Source of the DNA: Daucus carota subsp. sativus | Lineage: Eukaryota; Streptophyta; Magnoliopsida; Apiales; Apiaceae | Direction: 5' to 3' | Assembly (NCBI RefSeq): GCF_001625215.2 | Contig: NC_030386.2 | Coordinates: 35,343,296 to 35,407,295 of the forward strand | DNA: 64,000 bases | Part shown: positions 36,198 to 48,413 of the stretch, piece by piece | Layout: each line of letters starts with the position of its first letter | How positions within the stretch are numbered: the first letter of the stretch is position 1 | Program-made: the position numbers and the translations under genes | The notes under the pieces: model-generated | The model's input: only the letters and a program-made list of their open reading frames with translations | The model's database searches: none | Told to the model about the DNA's origin: nothing

Positions 36198-37894
36198 AGT
36201 ACTCTCCCGCCCAATCTTTCAGCAGTTTGTCTGACAAACGTAGTTTAATTATTCACCAAGAAGCTGTCAAGTTTGAAGTTAATGGCAGATATTTTCCCAG
36301 GACTGGGTACATTCTACTGAGCCATCCAGGGCTGTCCTTGAAGTTTGGATCTAAGACATAGGTCCAAATAATGATAGGGAATTATTGTTGTTATAAGTTT
36401 CTAGAAGATGACCCGATCTGCCATTTTAATCTTAAGATTTGAGATTATTGTGAAATCTATTATCATTAAGAAGTTCCAAGCTTCTTATAAATTAATGACA
36501 CAGGTGATGAGTGTATAGAAGGGTTTTCCTTTGTAATCCAAGAATATTGCATTTTTCTGAGTTTAAGTTCAGTTCAGATATCTGCGGTGCTAGATATTGC
36601 AAATGGAGACATTGTTAACTTGCCAGTAGAGATTCAGGGCTTGGACATTAACAGGAGGCTAATTGTTCAGATAGTTTAGTAAGTGTATGTATTATTTATG
36701 CACCGGAAATTGTCATATGTGCAAGTGTTATCAATGTTTTATTTGATCACTTCCTGATAATTGATTACTAGCTTCAGTCTCCAGAAGTCTTAGAGAGTGG
36801 TTGCAACTTACAACCAAAAATTATATATTGTAATATCTTCAGCTTTTGGATTCCACGTTTTGCAATACTTTAACTTGGGATAAATTACTAGCTGAGGTAT
36901 TTGAAAGTAGCAAATGAGTTTTCGATATATCTGAATATCACAATTTGAAATTGAAATGTCCAGAATATTGTAACCCGAAAATATGATCTAGATATCATAT
37001 CAAGCCCATGTATCATGTAACATGAAATGCCCTAAATATCATATCCTCAAAATAAGATCATGACCAACAAACCATATCCTATAAAACGCTACATCGTGCC
37101 TGAATATCATTTCTTGAAAATATAACCATGACCCGCAAACCATATCCTATAAAAAACTGCATCGTGTATCCTGAATATCATATCCAGAAAATATGGGTGC
37201 TAGATCATAGATCATGTATCCTGAATATCATATCCTGTAAATGACCAAATATCGATACTACATGGTGTAGCCTGTATATCATATCCTAAAAATATGACCA
37301 TGACCCAAATATCATATCAAAACACTATATTATGTAGTGTTTATAAAACGCTACATCGTGTATATTAGATGGTCTTCCAAAGCTAGATAAAGTAGCATAC
37401 TTCACTACATTGTGTGACTTTAGAAATGTAACATTATAAAGTGATATTTGGGACCTTATTTTTCAAACATGATATTTTAGACATTATTACTTGAAATTGT
37501 GATGAAGGCACCAACACCTACCATACACAATCTTAATTAAAATACATCAATTGAAAATATTATCTTCAATAAGAAATCCAAATATAACTTCCCCTGGTTG
37601 CATGCAAATTGCACCCATCAAATATACATGGCTGATATAACGACCATATAAACCAAAAATATAAAGAAAAAAAAGATATGAAATAGCATTCCTCACAGGG
37701 TTCAAACAAATTACTGACAACTGTAAGACTTCTCATCTGAATCTTTCTCAGCGTTTTGCATTGTCAGAGCCATGCTTGCTCAAACCCTTCGGAAATATTA
37801 ATACCGACTATTTATTTTAATTCAGTCTCTCCAAACTTTATCACTATATTCCTTTATTCATTTATTTTATTTATAAAGCAATGATCATATGCTT
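36198..37894. other. ARF 3' UTR and convergent spacer
   Basis: 3' UTR of the ARF followed by the degenerate repeat block at 36920-37370. The FLZ gene ends from the other side at 37895. Confidence 0.5.
36920..37370. repeat. Degenerate tandem repeats (ATATCATATCCT family)
   Basis: Roughly seven imperfect units share ATATCATATCCTGAAAATATG, ACCATGACC, AACCATATCCTATAAAA and CTACATCGTG, with spacing of about 60-70 bp. No coding potential. Confidence 0.75.
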
Positions 37895-40750
37895 CTATGC
37901 CGCAGCCACCCCAGCAAAAAACTGCATCTGCCCAGAGCAGGGTGAAACAGAGTACTCATGTGGTTTTCTAACCCTGGATCTACATTTCTCCTTGCGTTCA
38001 TCAGTTGAGATCTGCTTGCAGCGGCACTCTGCACTGCAGAATGCCTTTTCTCCCCTGCGAATAAATAAACCCAGAAACGCTGAGAAATTCTTTTATTGAA
38101 AAGCCAGACAGGTTTATTAATGAGCACACGTTTGAAACTTTTCTTGCAAGGAAAAATGCAGATGAAAACATATTTTAATTTTTGCTATTAGTTAATTGGA
38201 GAAGCGATGCAGGATAAAGATGCAGAACAAACACTGCGGGAGTCAACAACAACAACAACAATAATAATACAGGCGTGGCAGTATATATTGTGACTTTACA
38301 ACTAGAGTAGCAGTATCAAGTATTAACCAAGAAATCAGAAGTTAGGCATCCTGATATTACGAATTGAACACCGCGAATGAAAGCAACAGCTAACATAACA
38401 ACAAAAAGTTGATGGCTATAGCAAAAGTATCTGTGTGCGTACAAGTAAATCATTAATCATTAAACTGGTTCAAATATCTAAAATCCAGTGGCTGCAATTC
38501 GTTTCTAAGATAGGACAATAATATAGAAAATAACAGTGACAATGATATATAACTACATAAGCAACCAAACAAAAGGAGAATACTCTTTTAGAGAAAATTG
38601 TAACCAAATGTAAAGTACTCATAAATGCACCATAAAAAGTACAAACCCTGAATTCTGATAGTTTTCTGCACAGGGAATAGGGAATTGTAGAAAGGCACAA
38701 AATGAAAAGGCTCTATTAACTCAGATTTGTAAATAATTATCGTAGGACACTGTAATCTTCTTTCTTTCTTCTCTTTCAGTGTGTCTGTGTAATGGCCATA
38801 TACACAGAAATGTAAGGCAACAACTTAAATCAAATACATAACTCAAAAGTTTTAATGAAAGAAGTGGCATAATGGCTATCAATGGTCATATACTTCCTGT
38901 TCAAGATTTAAATTTATATTATTGTGCTAAAACTTCAAGTTTTCTTAATGATTCACGAACATACTGACTTTGGAGGTGTTATTTTACATTCATATTATTA
39001 GCACAGGAAAGAACGTCCAATTCTGATATTGTGGCAAGTGTATCCCAAGAAAAAAATTCCCATGAAATAAATTTCCAGATCCAACCGCAAGGATCAAATA
39101 GGTGCTTTAAATCTAACTAATCTTTCTCAGTGACAAAACTTTGAAAACATGTACTATTCTCCTAACTTTGTTGTCCAAAAAGAAGAGGAATATATACATG
39201 TACTTAGAGAAGTGTCCATCTTAAAGCCGTCTTTTCAAAATAAAAACTAAAAAGGATTCTTATATGCTACCAAAACACTAAAAACGAGGATTTAACACGT
39301 TAAAGTTACACTTCCATATTACTTTATAACTGATAGCAGATAACACGCTACCTCTGGAAAAATATGACATACATCAAAGTATGGTGCTCTTTTTCTTTCA
39401 GCTACGATAAATAATTAAGTTCTGCCAGTGAAGATTGAGAAAGCTAAAAAGACTACAGTCTATTGACAATTAGATCATCTAGCAAATTGATACCCAGGGC
39501 CAGAAGCACCACCAGCTATTATTAATTGATTCCCCACGACCCGAGTAATATCTTAGTTGGAAAATTTAGTCCTTCGTAACTTTGCAACTAAGAAAAAATG
39601 TATCTGTATATCTAAACAGCTGCAATTATAACATAATAGAGCATCCCCATTCCCACTAATATATAAAGAATTTATTGCTTTTCCTGCAGCAATTTAAGGT
39701 AATAGTAAATTCAACATATGCATCCAAAGTTGAGTAGCCAAGGTTGATAATAGATTTCCTTTATCAATAATTGACCCATTTGGCTGTCCTCAAAATTATA
39801 GCTCAATCATTAACACAGACAAAACATATATACATATATTGCATTCTGATACAAAGTTTTCTCAGCAATTAGATCCAGCTAGGTACACAAACCAGAAGAT
39901 TTTCTCAAACAACCTAGATCAAGGAGTTACCGGTTTTTGACTTTCTCCTCAATGATTAACAATAACAAGTAAAAATGCATGTACTTGAATTCCAAAAAAA
40001 TACTTTCAATCAGCATTCAGACTATATGCAATAAAAGTTCAGGATTTACACAGACAACCAAGAGCAAGAAACAGTACTACAAACCTCGAACTAACAATCA
40101 CAATGCAACCACAAATAAATTTGAAGAAAAGCTTATATTTTCGTAAGTCTATCAAATTCATACCTATACATGAAAATGTCCAACCCATGAAGCTGCTTCT
40201 TGCAAAGATAACAAGAACTCAGAAAATCAGCAGCCCCGAAAACAGCCTTAGCTGCAAAGTCCCCCACCGGCGGCGAAGCAGCATAAAACACCCCAGAATT
40301 CACCCAAATGTTAGGAGCCACCACAGTGGTCTCACACTTCCTAGTCAAATTCCCATCAAAATACTCTCTTTTCTTGATCAAATTATTCCCAATATGAGAT
40401 ATAACACAAGTATACTCCTCAGATAACTCCATATCCTCCTCCAAATTAGACCCCACATCATTCCCAGTTTTACCAAAATTAGAATCACCCGTATTTCCAA
40501 AAATTGGGATTGGATTGGATCTTGGAGAAACACTCAATATTCCGGGTCGGGTCGGCTTAAATGGGTCATGGGCTTGATCCAATTGGGTCATAGCAGCTAC
40601 AATTCCAAGGCCCACAACGCCATTATCCCCACCTTCAAATTTCTTGATTGCTTTTGTGGGAACATTAACTGGGACTTGGGTTTGATCATTTGGGTTAAAA
40701 AACGAAAGATTAATTGATAAACTCCTCTTGTTCCCCTTCAATTCTGCCAT
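37895..40750 (-). CDS. FCS-like zinc finger (FLZ) protein
   Basis: FLZ (DUF581) proteins are plant adaptors that bind SnRK1 kinase subunits. Exon 1 runs 40750-40164 (ATGTATAG|GTATGA) and exon 2 38054-37895 (TTCGCAG|GGGAGA) on the minus strand, separated by a 2.1-kb intron; joined they give 248 residues. The zinc finger spans the junction: C180-x2-C183, then F-C-S with C202 and C206 (YLCKKQLHGLDIFMYR joined to GEKAFCSAECRCKQI), followed by the basic DERKEKC tail. The N-terminal half is Ser/Asn/Pro-rich and low-complexity, usual for the family, and includes RPGILSVSPRSNP. The start is the first ATG and is preceded by a CT-rich leader on the minus strand. The specific paralogue is not assigned. 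Confidence 0.9.
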
Positions 40751-41047
40751 TTTTTAAGAAAATTAGGGTTTATAAATTCACCCCCTTTTCTCAAAATCAG
40801 CAGATGTTTGTTACCTTAATTCAATATATACAGTGATATGTATGATGGGTTATTGTTAAAATTTGAAGCTCAGACTTACAAGAGATTTAATTGAAACTGA
40901 ACACACACTAAACACACACTAAAACTCACACAAAACACACACTGTGTAACAAGAAACAGAGTGGAGGGAGAGGGGGTATTGTTCTCTCACTAAAACAAAT
41001 CTGTGGTTTCAGCAGAGAATATAAAGCAGCCCACAGATTATTTTTTA
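40751..41047 (-). promoter_or_regulatory. FLZ 5' leader and proximal promoter
   Basis: Minus-strand CT-rich leader with GTGTGT runs. TTTATATTCT near 41017-41026 is a possible TATA box. A Stowaway element starts directly upstream at 41048. Confidence 0.45.
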
Positions 41048-41298
41048 CTCCCTCCGTACCCCTCATTTGTTTACATTGGGGGACGGGGGCTCGGCACGCA
41101 TTCTAATGCTCTTGTAAAACGTAGTTCGGTAAATTATTTTGAACTTTTTTTTCTTCTGTATAAAAATTTGATGTTTAAATTTTTATACAAAAAAGAAAAA
41201 ATTTAAAAATAAGCTATAGAACTATGTTTTATATGCGCATTAAAATGCGTGTCGAGCAGTGTGAAAAAACTGTAAACAAATGAGGGGGACAGAGGGAG
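41048..41298. mobile_element. Stowaway MITE, internal family 3, in the FLZ promoter
   Basis: CTCCCTCCGTACCCC ... GGGGACAGAGGGAG with TA on both sides, 251 bp. The interior matches the 251-bp copy at 58816-59066. Confidence 0.92.
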
Positions 41299-42534
41299 TA
41301 CTATTTTTCTAATTACTCTATTTTCATTTTGATATTTTTGAGTTTTTTATTTAATAATTGAGTTGTGCGTGTATACATGTATGGCTCTGTACTATATAGT
41401 GACCTGTCAGGAGTACAGTTTCAATCATTTGAGTCGACATGATTAATTATACTATTAAGATTCTTAAGGCACATGTTATTTTAATTACAATGATTCTTCA
41501 TAATAACCGGGCACCTTTACTTTATTTATATTTTACTTTATATATATATAGGGGGCTATTCTAGTACAAACTAAAATAATCTAAAAACCTACAAACCTGG
41601 TCCAGCCCAATAGCAAAGCCCAGTCCATTAAACAAACACCGCCCAATCCATTATACAAAACACCCACCCAGATAAATTTAATATTACAGTTAGATACACC
41701 TATACATTCATTACAGTTACGCTTTTTTGCTCTCGCACTGTTTATCTTCCTCAAACAAAGGTACGAATCGCATTTTCTTTCAATTACTCACTGATTTCTT
41801 CATGTATTTGACACAACGGTTCAATTTCATAGCGAAATCGAGCACCGAAGTCGAACGACTTCAATCACTGAAGTCGAATTAAGCAAAATCAGTTTCAAAA
41901 ATCTTCAGAAGGTACATTCCTAGGCGTTTTTAGTGATTTAAGTTAATGAACAAGTCAATAAAACTTTCATAGTGATTACATGTCAGTATAATGATAATTC
42001 TAGGGTTTATTTTTTTAGTTTTTGACAAAAAACTAATTGTTCATCTTTATGTTTCTCTATAACAGCAAGTAGATCTTATTTATTTGATTGTGAAGGCATA
42101 ATTTAATGGCTAGAACTAGAGTACGTATGTTCATTTTTGTTTGCGAGGAGATTTTGAAAATTTCTTATGATTACATACTTTTTTTATGATTTGACTGTTA
42201 TTGAATATCAAACTGCTAGTGATTGTATTTTTCAGCACATTATGTGTTAGTGATTGTATTTATCATAAAATTTTCTGTAATTGCATACTTGTTTTTTATG
42301 ATTGTAAGTTTCAGCACATTATGTGTTAATCACTATCTTCTGACTCAATTTATGTTAGTAGTTATTTGTTTATATTTTAGTGATTGTCATGCTGATTGTG
42401 GTAACAAATTGAAAGTATTAGGTTCTCCTATTTAAACTCCAGTGATTAAAAGCTATATTATAGTGATTGAACAGCCTATGTGTGTTTTGAGTACTAAGTT
42501 GATCAGCTCAAGCTAATGAGAATTCAAAAATGAC

Positions 42535-42725
42535 TTTTAGAGGGCGGGTGATGACTTCTAGGGGGTGATGACTTTTACATGGCGGGTGATGACTTCTAGG
42601 GGGCATGATGACTTTTACAGGGCGGGTGATGACTTCTAGGGGGCATGATGACTTTTACAGGGCGGGTGATGACCTCTAGGGAGGATGATGACTTTTACAG
42701 GGCGGGTGAAGACTTCTAGGGGTTA
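42535..42725 (+). repeat. 40-bp minisatellite
   Basis: About four and a half units of a 40-bp repeat made of two similar halves, GGGCGGGTGATGACTTCTAG and GGGGCATGATGACTTTTACA. Confidence 0.95.
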
Positions 42726-44738
42726 ACTAATTTAGTTTTTATTTTGTGGTTTTTGTTCCAGTCGTTTATAGTGGTTCCATACACGTTGAAAAAGTTGAAA
42801 TTTGTTCTGGATGAGTTTATAAAGGAATTTTGTAATGATTTGTAAAATACCTTGCTTCTTGTGCAATACCAATTTGTTTAAAAACAACATGATATTGTGC
42901 TCTGTCTATTTTAGTTGATTGTAGAATTATATATTATAGTGATTCTGATAAGAAAGTACTATATATTAGAGTCATGTGATCTTTTTTTGTTAACTTAGGC
43001 ATGCATAATAGTGATTGTAGGCTTCCCATGGCTAATAATAGTATATTTGTACTTAATACTGCAGCATGGCCAACAAAATCACATTATCAGACTCTGAGTC
43101 AAATATAACAATGTGATTTTATCATCATCACTGAATCAGAGGAGATCAGAAATCATAAAAGTGGGGAAGCAAATATATATTGATATGGCGTCAAAGAAAC
43201 TGATCAATTTTTCCATCCAATCTACACAAGCGTCTCAAGAAGAAGACATAGCAGCAACTACTCAACCAAAGCCTGCTAAGAAGACAGTCAGATTTGCAAA
43301 AAACCTCACCAGCAATTTTAATGAAGTCCAGAATGACAACCAATGATTGTTTCAGAAACTAATGATTGTTTCAGCAACTACTTTTGATGAAAATCCACAA
43401 CGACCACTCGACAAGCAATGATTGTTTAAAGAACTAATCAGTTTATTTTTGTGAATACTTTTGTGTCGAATATTACTAAAATCCACAATGTGGAAAATTA
43501 TCTGTGGCATTCTAGCTTGGTTATTGACTTTTTCATGATGCTATTGTACAAAGATTTTAAAATGCTCTACAAGTATCAATCTTACTTTTTACTTCTTCAG
43601 ATCTAGCAAATTTAAATTCAGTAATATGAGTAATTTAACTTATGCTACCAACATGTTCCAAAATTATATTATGTGCTTCGAATTTTACTATAATATGCAC
43701 AAAATCCCAATTCATTGAACTGCAAAATACAAACTAACTACTGAAAAACATAACTACTATTGTCAAAACACGACTAAACTTCAGTGATTGGAGCTCACAT
43801 TCTAGTGATTACAACATCACATTTTAGTAGTTGGCCCATATGAATTTAGTGATTCCACAAAAATTTACTATATAATCCATAATATTTTCATTCATATGAA
43901 TATCAATTCTCAAAAACTACTGTACATTATAAACATAATATCAGATTCATACTAAACTACTGTACATTATAAACATAATATGACCACTTTTCCAACAAAC
44001 TTCTCTTCAATATGCGATTTCTTCAATCCATGCTTTCTTCTTCTTCTTATCACATGTCCAAGAGTCATGAGTAGTTGCACCACTCTCTGCATTTTCGTGC
44101 TCTTTTTTGGCTTTCATAACGGCCTTTTCTCTGTCACTTATTCTTGCAAATATTTGGTGCAAGAATGGTGATATCCCTGAAGGTTGTTCACCAATCATAG
44201 CTGCCACGTAATCCTTTTATGTAAAATTCGTGATGTTATTGTCAAGATCAGAACTAAGCTGAGTCACAACTAGAACCTGCATCCACATATGAATAACCAT
44301 TAAAAGCAAAAACTACAAACACTACTAATCAACTGCATAACAATTATCAAGCTATATTATATTATAGTGATTTACTGATTTATATTATCAAACTATAGTT
44401 ATTGCAGATTTGTATTATAATGATTGTACATTTATATTGAACATATAACAATGATAAACTACAAAACAAAACACATATCATCTAAACAAAACAAAACAAA
44501 ACAGAACAAAAGACCGAGACCTAATTTCAAAACGAAGCACACTAAACAAAACAAGTCCAGATGTGACAAAAACACATCACAAGTCCAATAATAAACCAAA
44601 GCATGAACATAAAATTATCAATGAATACCCAATTTACTAATTAAACTCATCTAATATATTAGTTAAATACATATATCATTAACAGAAATTAATCATTCAC
44701 AGGTATGCTAACTGAATAAACACAAAACTACAAGTTTC

Positions 44739-44889
44739 ACACACAACAACTACTAAAATTAGCATCTCCATATCTACATAGTTAATCACACACAACAACT
44801 ACTAATTAAATCAGCATCTCCATATCTACATAGTTAATCACACACACAACAACTACTAAAATCAGCATCTCCATATCTACATAGTTAAT
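44739..44889 (+). repeat. Three tandem units of about 50 bp
   Basis: ACAACTACTAAAATYAGCATC followed by TCCATATCTACATAGTTAATC occurs three times in a row inside the 3.8-kb element. Confidence 0.9.
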
Positions 44890-45340
44890 CGAACAATAAA
44901 ACTAAAGCAATCACCTTGATTATCACTGATTTTGATGAGATCTTTTGTTATCATCGTACACAGATTATAAAATCAACACCTCCAAAACTGTTTTTGATTT
45001 CGATTTCAACAGCTAACGAAGATGTGAAGCGAAGAAGATAGAGCACCGGTAGACGAAATCTACGCGAGAGAGAGGATCGATAACACCGAGAGAGAGGATA
45101 GCAGCGAGAGAGAAGAGATTTCAAAGAATATCTGTTAGTAGAGAGAGAAACATTTGAGAGAGAAAGTTACATCCGTTAATGACAGCTGATCGATAAAATC
45201 TCTGTCTTTTTCCTTATTTTTATATCAACTAAATGGATGGCCAAGATTAAAAGCTGTTAAATTGTAATCAAAGGTCCTGATTAGTTTTTAGTTTTTACAA
45301 AAATTGGGGTTTGTATTTGATCATCCCCCTATATATATAT

Positions 45341-48285
45341 ATGTAAGAATGGGTCCTCATGTTTCTATCCTATCATTTATTTGTCAAGATTTTCGCGACA
45401 CTTTTATTTTGTATTGATATACATGAAAATTTAATCATCATGTTTCTATTCTCCAATTTATTCTTAGTTTTTTACTTACGTGAAAATTTTATTTATTCTT
45501 ATGTGATAATTGATACAAACTCAATAATAATTGACGATCTATCATTCATATCTCTTGTGCTAAATTGTTTTTTGAAAGAATCAATTTCATGTTAAAAGAT
45601 TTCACATCAAAATTTTTAGACTCAATGTCTTATATTGGGAAAAGAAAGGTTACATCGAAAATTTAAGCATAACATCTTCTTTTTTGAAAGTTTTAAGCAT
45701 AATATCTTTAAATGAAAAAAACATCAATAATATGTTAGTTTTATTAATGGACCCACGCCTCTTTTTGATCATACATATATATATATAATCCATTTTTCAT
45801 CAAAAATTTAAAATTCTAGAATAAATAATTTTTACATTGAAAAATAATTTCTTACTCAAAATTTAGACTAAATATAATTAAATTATTTGTTGATTGTGGA
45901 GATTTTAAAACCTTTATAAGAGATCCAACTCTATAGAAATTCAAAATGTAATTGACAAGGGTTATATTTCTTTTAGGGTGACAAGGATTATAGTCAAAAT
46001 CCGGAAAAAAGTATATTTGACCGATAGAAAACTCAATTGAAATTTTTTCTACAATTACAACCATTTCAACAAATATTCTAAGAAATATTAATATATAACC
46101 GTTCATTAATTCGTCGGATATAAAGTAGCAAACAAGTTCATAGTGAAATTTAAGTCACGGGATACTTAAAGAAACAGAAACGAGTCATGTACAAGATCAA
46201 GAATCTGAAAAGATTATTTCTTTTTAACTTTTTTTTGGTGTCGATCTGAAAAGATCAATTCTCCTCTGGAGAAAATGACAAGGTGGAAGGTCAATTATTC
46301 AGCCTCAGTCACATGCAAATAAAGGAGACGAAGCAACTAGAGTCGAGCATAAAAGGAATAGAGTGTTGAGATTTGGGAAGGCTCCATGTACTCTTGTACA
46401 TTATCACACACAAATACATAACAATTATTAAGTTAATCATTGTACACAAAAAGATATATATTAGGTTATAATAAATTTAAACTTACAACTTCTATGCCAA
46501 TATAGCATGATTATTAATTTAATAGCAGATTTCAAATTAAATAGAAGTCGTTGCTTATCGTGAGAATTGCTAAGTCGACTATCATTATAAAATTCTTAAA
46601 TGTTTAGAAAAGTGTTTAATCAATTTTTTTTCTTGGAATGTATGTATATTATAATATAAAAAATACATGATATATACAAACTTATTTTTGAAATCAATAT
46701 ATAGAGTGACATTAAGAGTGATTTACTTGTCAACTTTTTCACGGTCACTTGTGAAAAATTAAACATCGGGAATTTAATACTCATTTCATCCCTAATGTTT
46801 ATATTGAGATCAAAGATTAAAATCAGTTATTTATTATTTTAAAAGTTAATATATATATATGATAGTAAATTGAAGATAGTTTTTAGTTGTATAACATTTA
46901 TGTATATAATTAAATTTTGATCATTTAAATATTTAAAAGTCAAAACAGACGAGAGAAAGTTTTGTACGTATTTTTTTGGGAACAAAAATGAAAAGAGCAG
47001 TGAGCCCGTGACAATGTGACATGTAATTTCCATAAACGTTTCTAATAAATGTGCTGATATTAATGGATGATTTGGAATGCATATAAAAAGTCCGTAATGG
47101 TGAGAACAAACTTAATCACAATTTATAAGTTAAAATTCGAAAAGGAAATTGAAAATAATTCTGATGTCTCACTAATTTTCCAAGCGAAAAATAGTCGAAC
47201 CAGAAATACCAACTTTCATAGGCTACCACATGATAAAAGATTGGACACAAAGGGATTCTAGCATCATATCTTCCCAGACGTCATGCGTGTACCCGTACTT
47301 TTCTGGTTTAATTTAATTATATATTTTTTGTAATAAAATATTGCAATTGCACAGGCTTCGGGAAATGTGTTAACCGGTATGAAACCGACACGGTGACAGA
47401 TCTATCATGGAGTAAGAGTTAGAAAAAATCATTGTCCTCGCTGCAGTCCGTCACTGTCGCTTGATTAATTCTGTATCATAACTTTAATGTTTATTTTTAT
47501 ACTTTATTCTTTTAAATTATTATGAAATTTAATGTTTAAATTTTTATAAAAGAATATTTCTTAACTTTATTTTACTTATGAAATAAAATAATAAATAATC
47601 ATACCGTTTACGCCAGCATACATACAGATTCCAATTCTGGAATAAATAATTATTACCGAACTCATATTTTTCTAATTTTGAATTTTGCTATTCTCCAATT
47701 TTGATGGGTAATTTACTGACAAGACAACTTTCTTCTCTTAGAAAAGTAGATGTGCAGATATTTGCGCGACATCAACTTCGTGATCATAAGATAGGCAATG
47801 TTTCTTTTTAATGAAATAAAATCTTTTTCAAAAAAAAAAAAGATAGGCGAGGATGTAACCGACTGTCACTATAGTAACTGCAAACATGTCAAAGTAAATC
47901 GGTATTTATGTTATTTTATTTATTTATTTTAGTAAAAAAGTAAACCGGTGTTAAAAAATTACTCTACTAACCCACATTATATTTATATTTTTCTATTAAC
48001 TAACAAATTACAAATAGGAACAAACACACATATTTATACCATGTTCTATGATGTACAGTTATTTTAGTTTACATAATTATATTTAAAATAGGAGTAAATA
48101 AAATACAAGTAAAATACCGTACTTTTACAAAGTTCTCCGCACTACGGTGACAAAGTATAATTTTTTTGCATGGAGTACTAATTATGCTAAATACATCTTA
48201 ACTTATTAACAGAAAACCCTTTTTTTTTGTCAGGAATAGAAAAACCCTTTTACATTTTTGCTATTTAATGTTATTTTGATTTGGT
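45341..48285. other. AT-rich spacer before the PPR gene
   Basis: About 2.9 kb without a supported gene or bounded element; short frames on both strands are AT-driven. Confidence 0.4.
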
Positions 48286-48341
48286 ATTGGGCTAGTTGGA
48301 TTTTACATAAAGGCATATTGGGCTAGTATACGCTCAGCCCA
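48286..48341 (+). promoter_or_regulatory. Site II (TGGGCY) elements of the PPR promoter
   Basis: TGGGCT at 48288-48293 and 48319-48324 and AGCCCA at 48336-48341 lie 73-126 bp before the ATG. Clusters of these TCP-bound elements are common upstream of genes for organelle proteins. Confidence 0.6.
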
Positions 48342-48413
48342 CAATAATGTGTTCACATATATCTGATTGTATATATATGTAACTGTTTGTTTTTACATTT
48401 CCCCAATTCAACA

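Larger units (their letters stand above)
41541..45340. mobile_element. 3.8-kb TIR-bounded non-autonomous element
   Basis: Inverted ends TATATATATAGGGGGCTATTCT (left) and CATCCCCCTATATATATAT (right), with further pairing of ACAAACTAAAA near the left end against its complement on the right. The interior contains the 40-bp minisatellite at 42535-42725, many copies of TAGTGATTG, a 3-fold repeat at 44739-44889, and small frames at 43113-43346 (+) and 44007-44207 (-) with no recognised domain. No transposase is visible. A Mutator-like or other TIR superfamily is possible; the target duplication is hidden in AT-rich flanks. Confidence 0.65.

Noticed and set aside
40103..40426. Plus-strand frame over FLZ exon 1
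   Set aside because: Antisense shadow of the FLZ coding exon, whose minus-strand product has a complete zinc finger.
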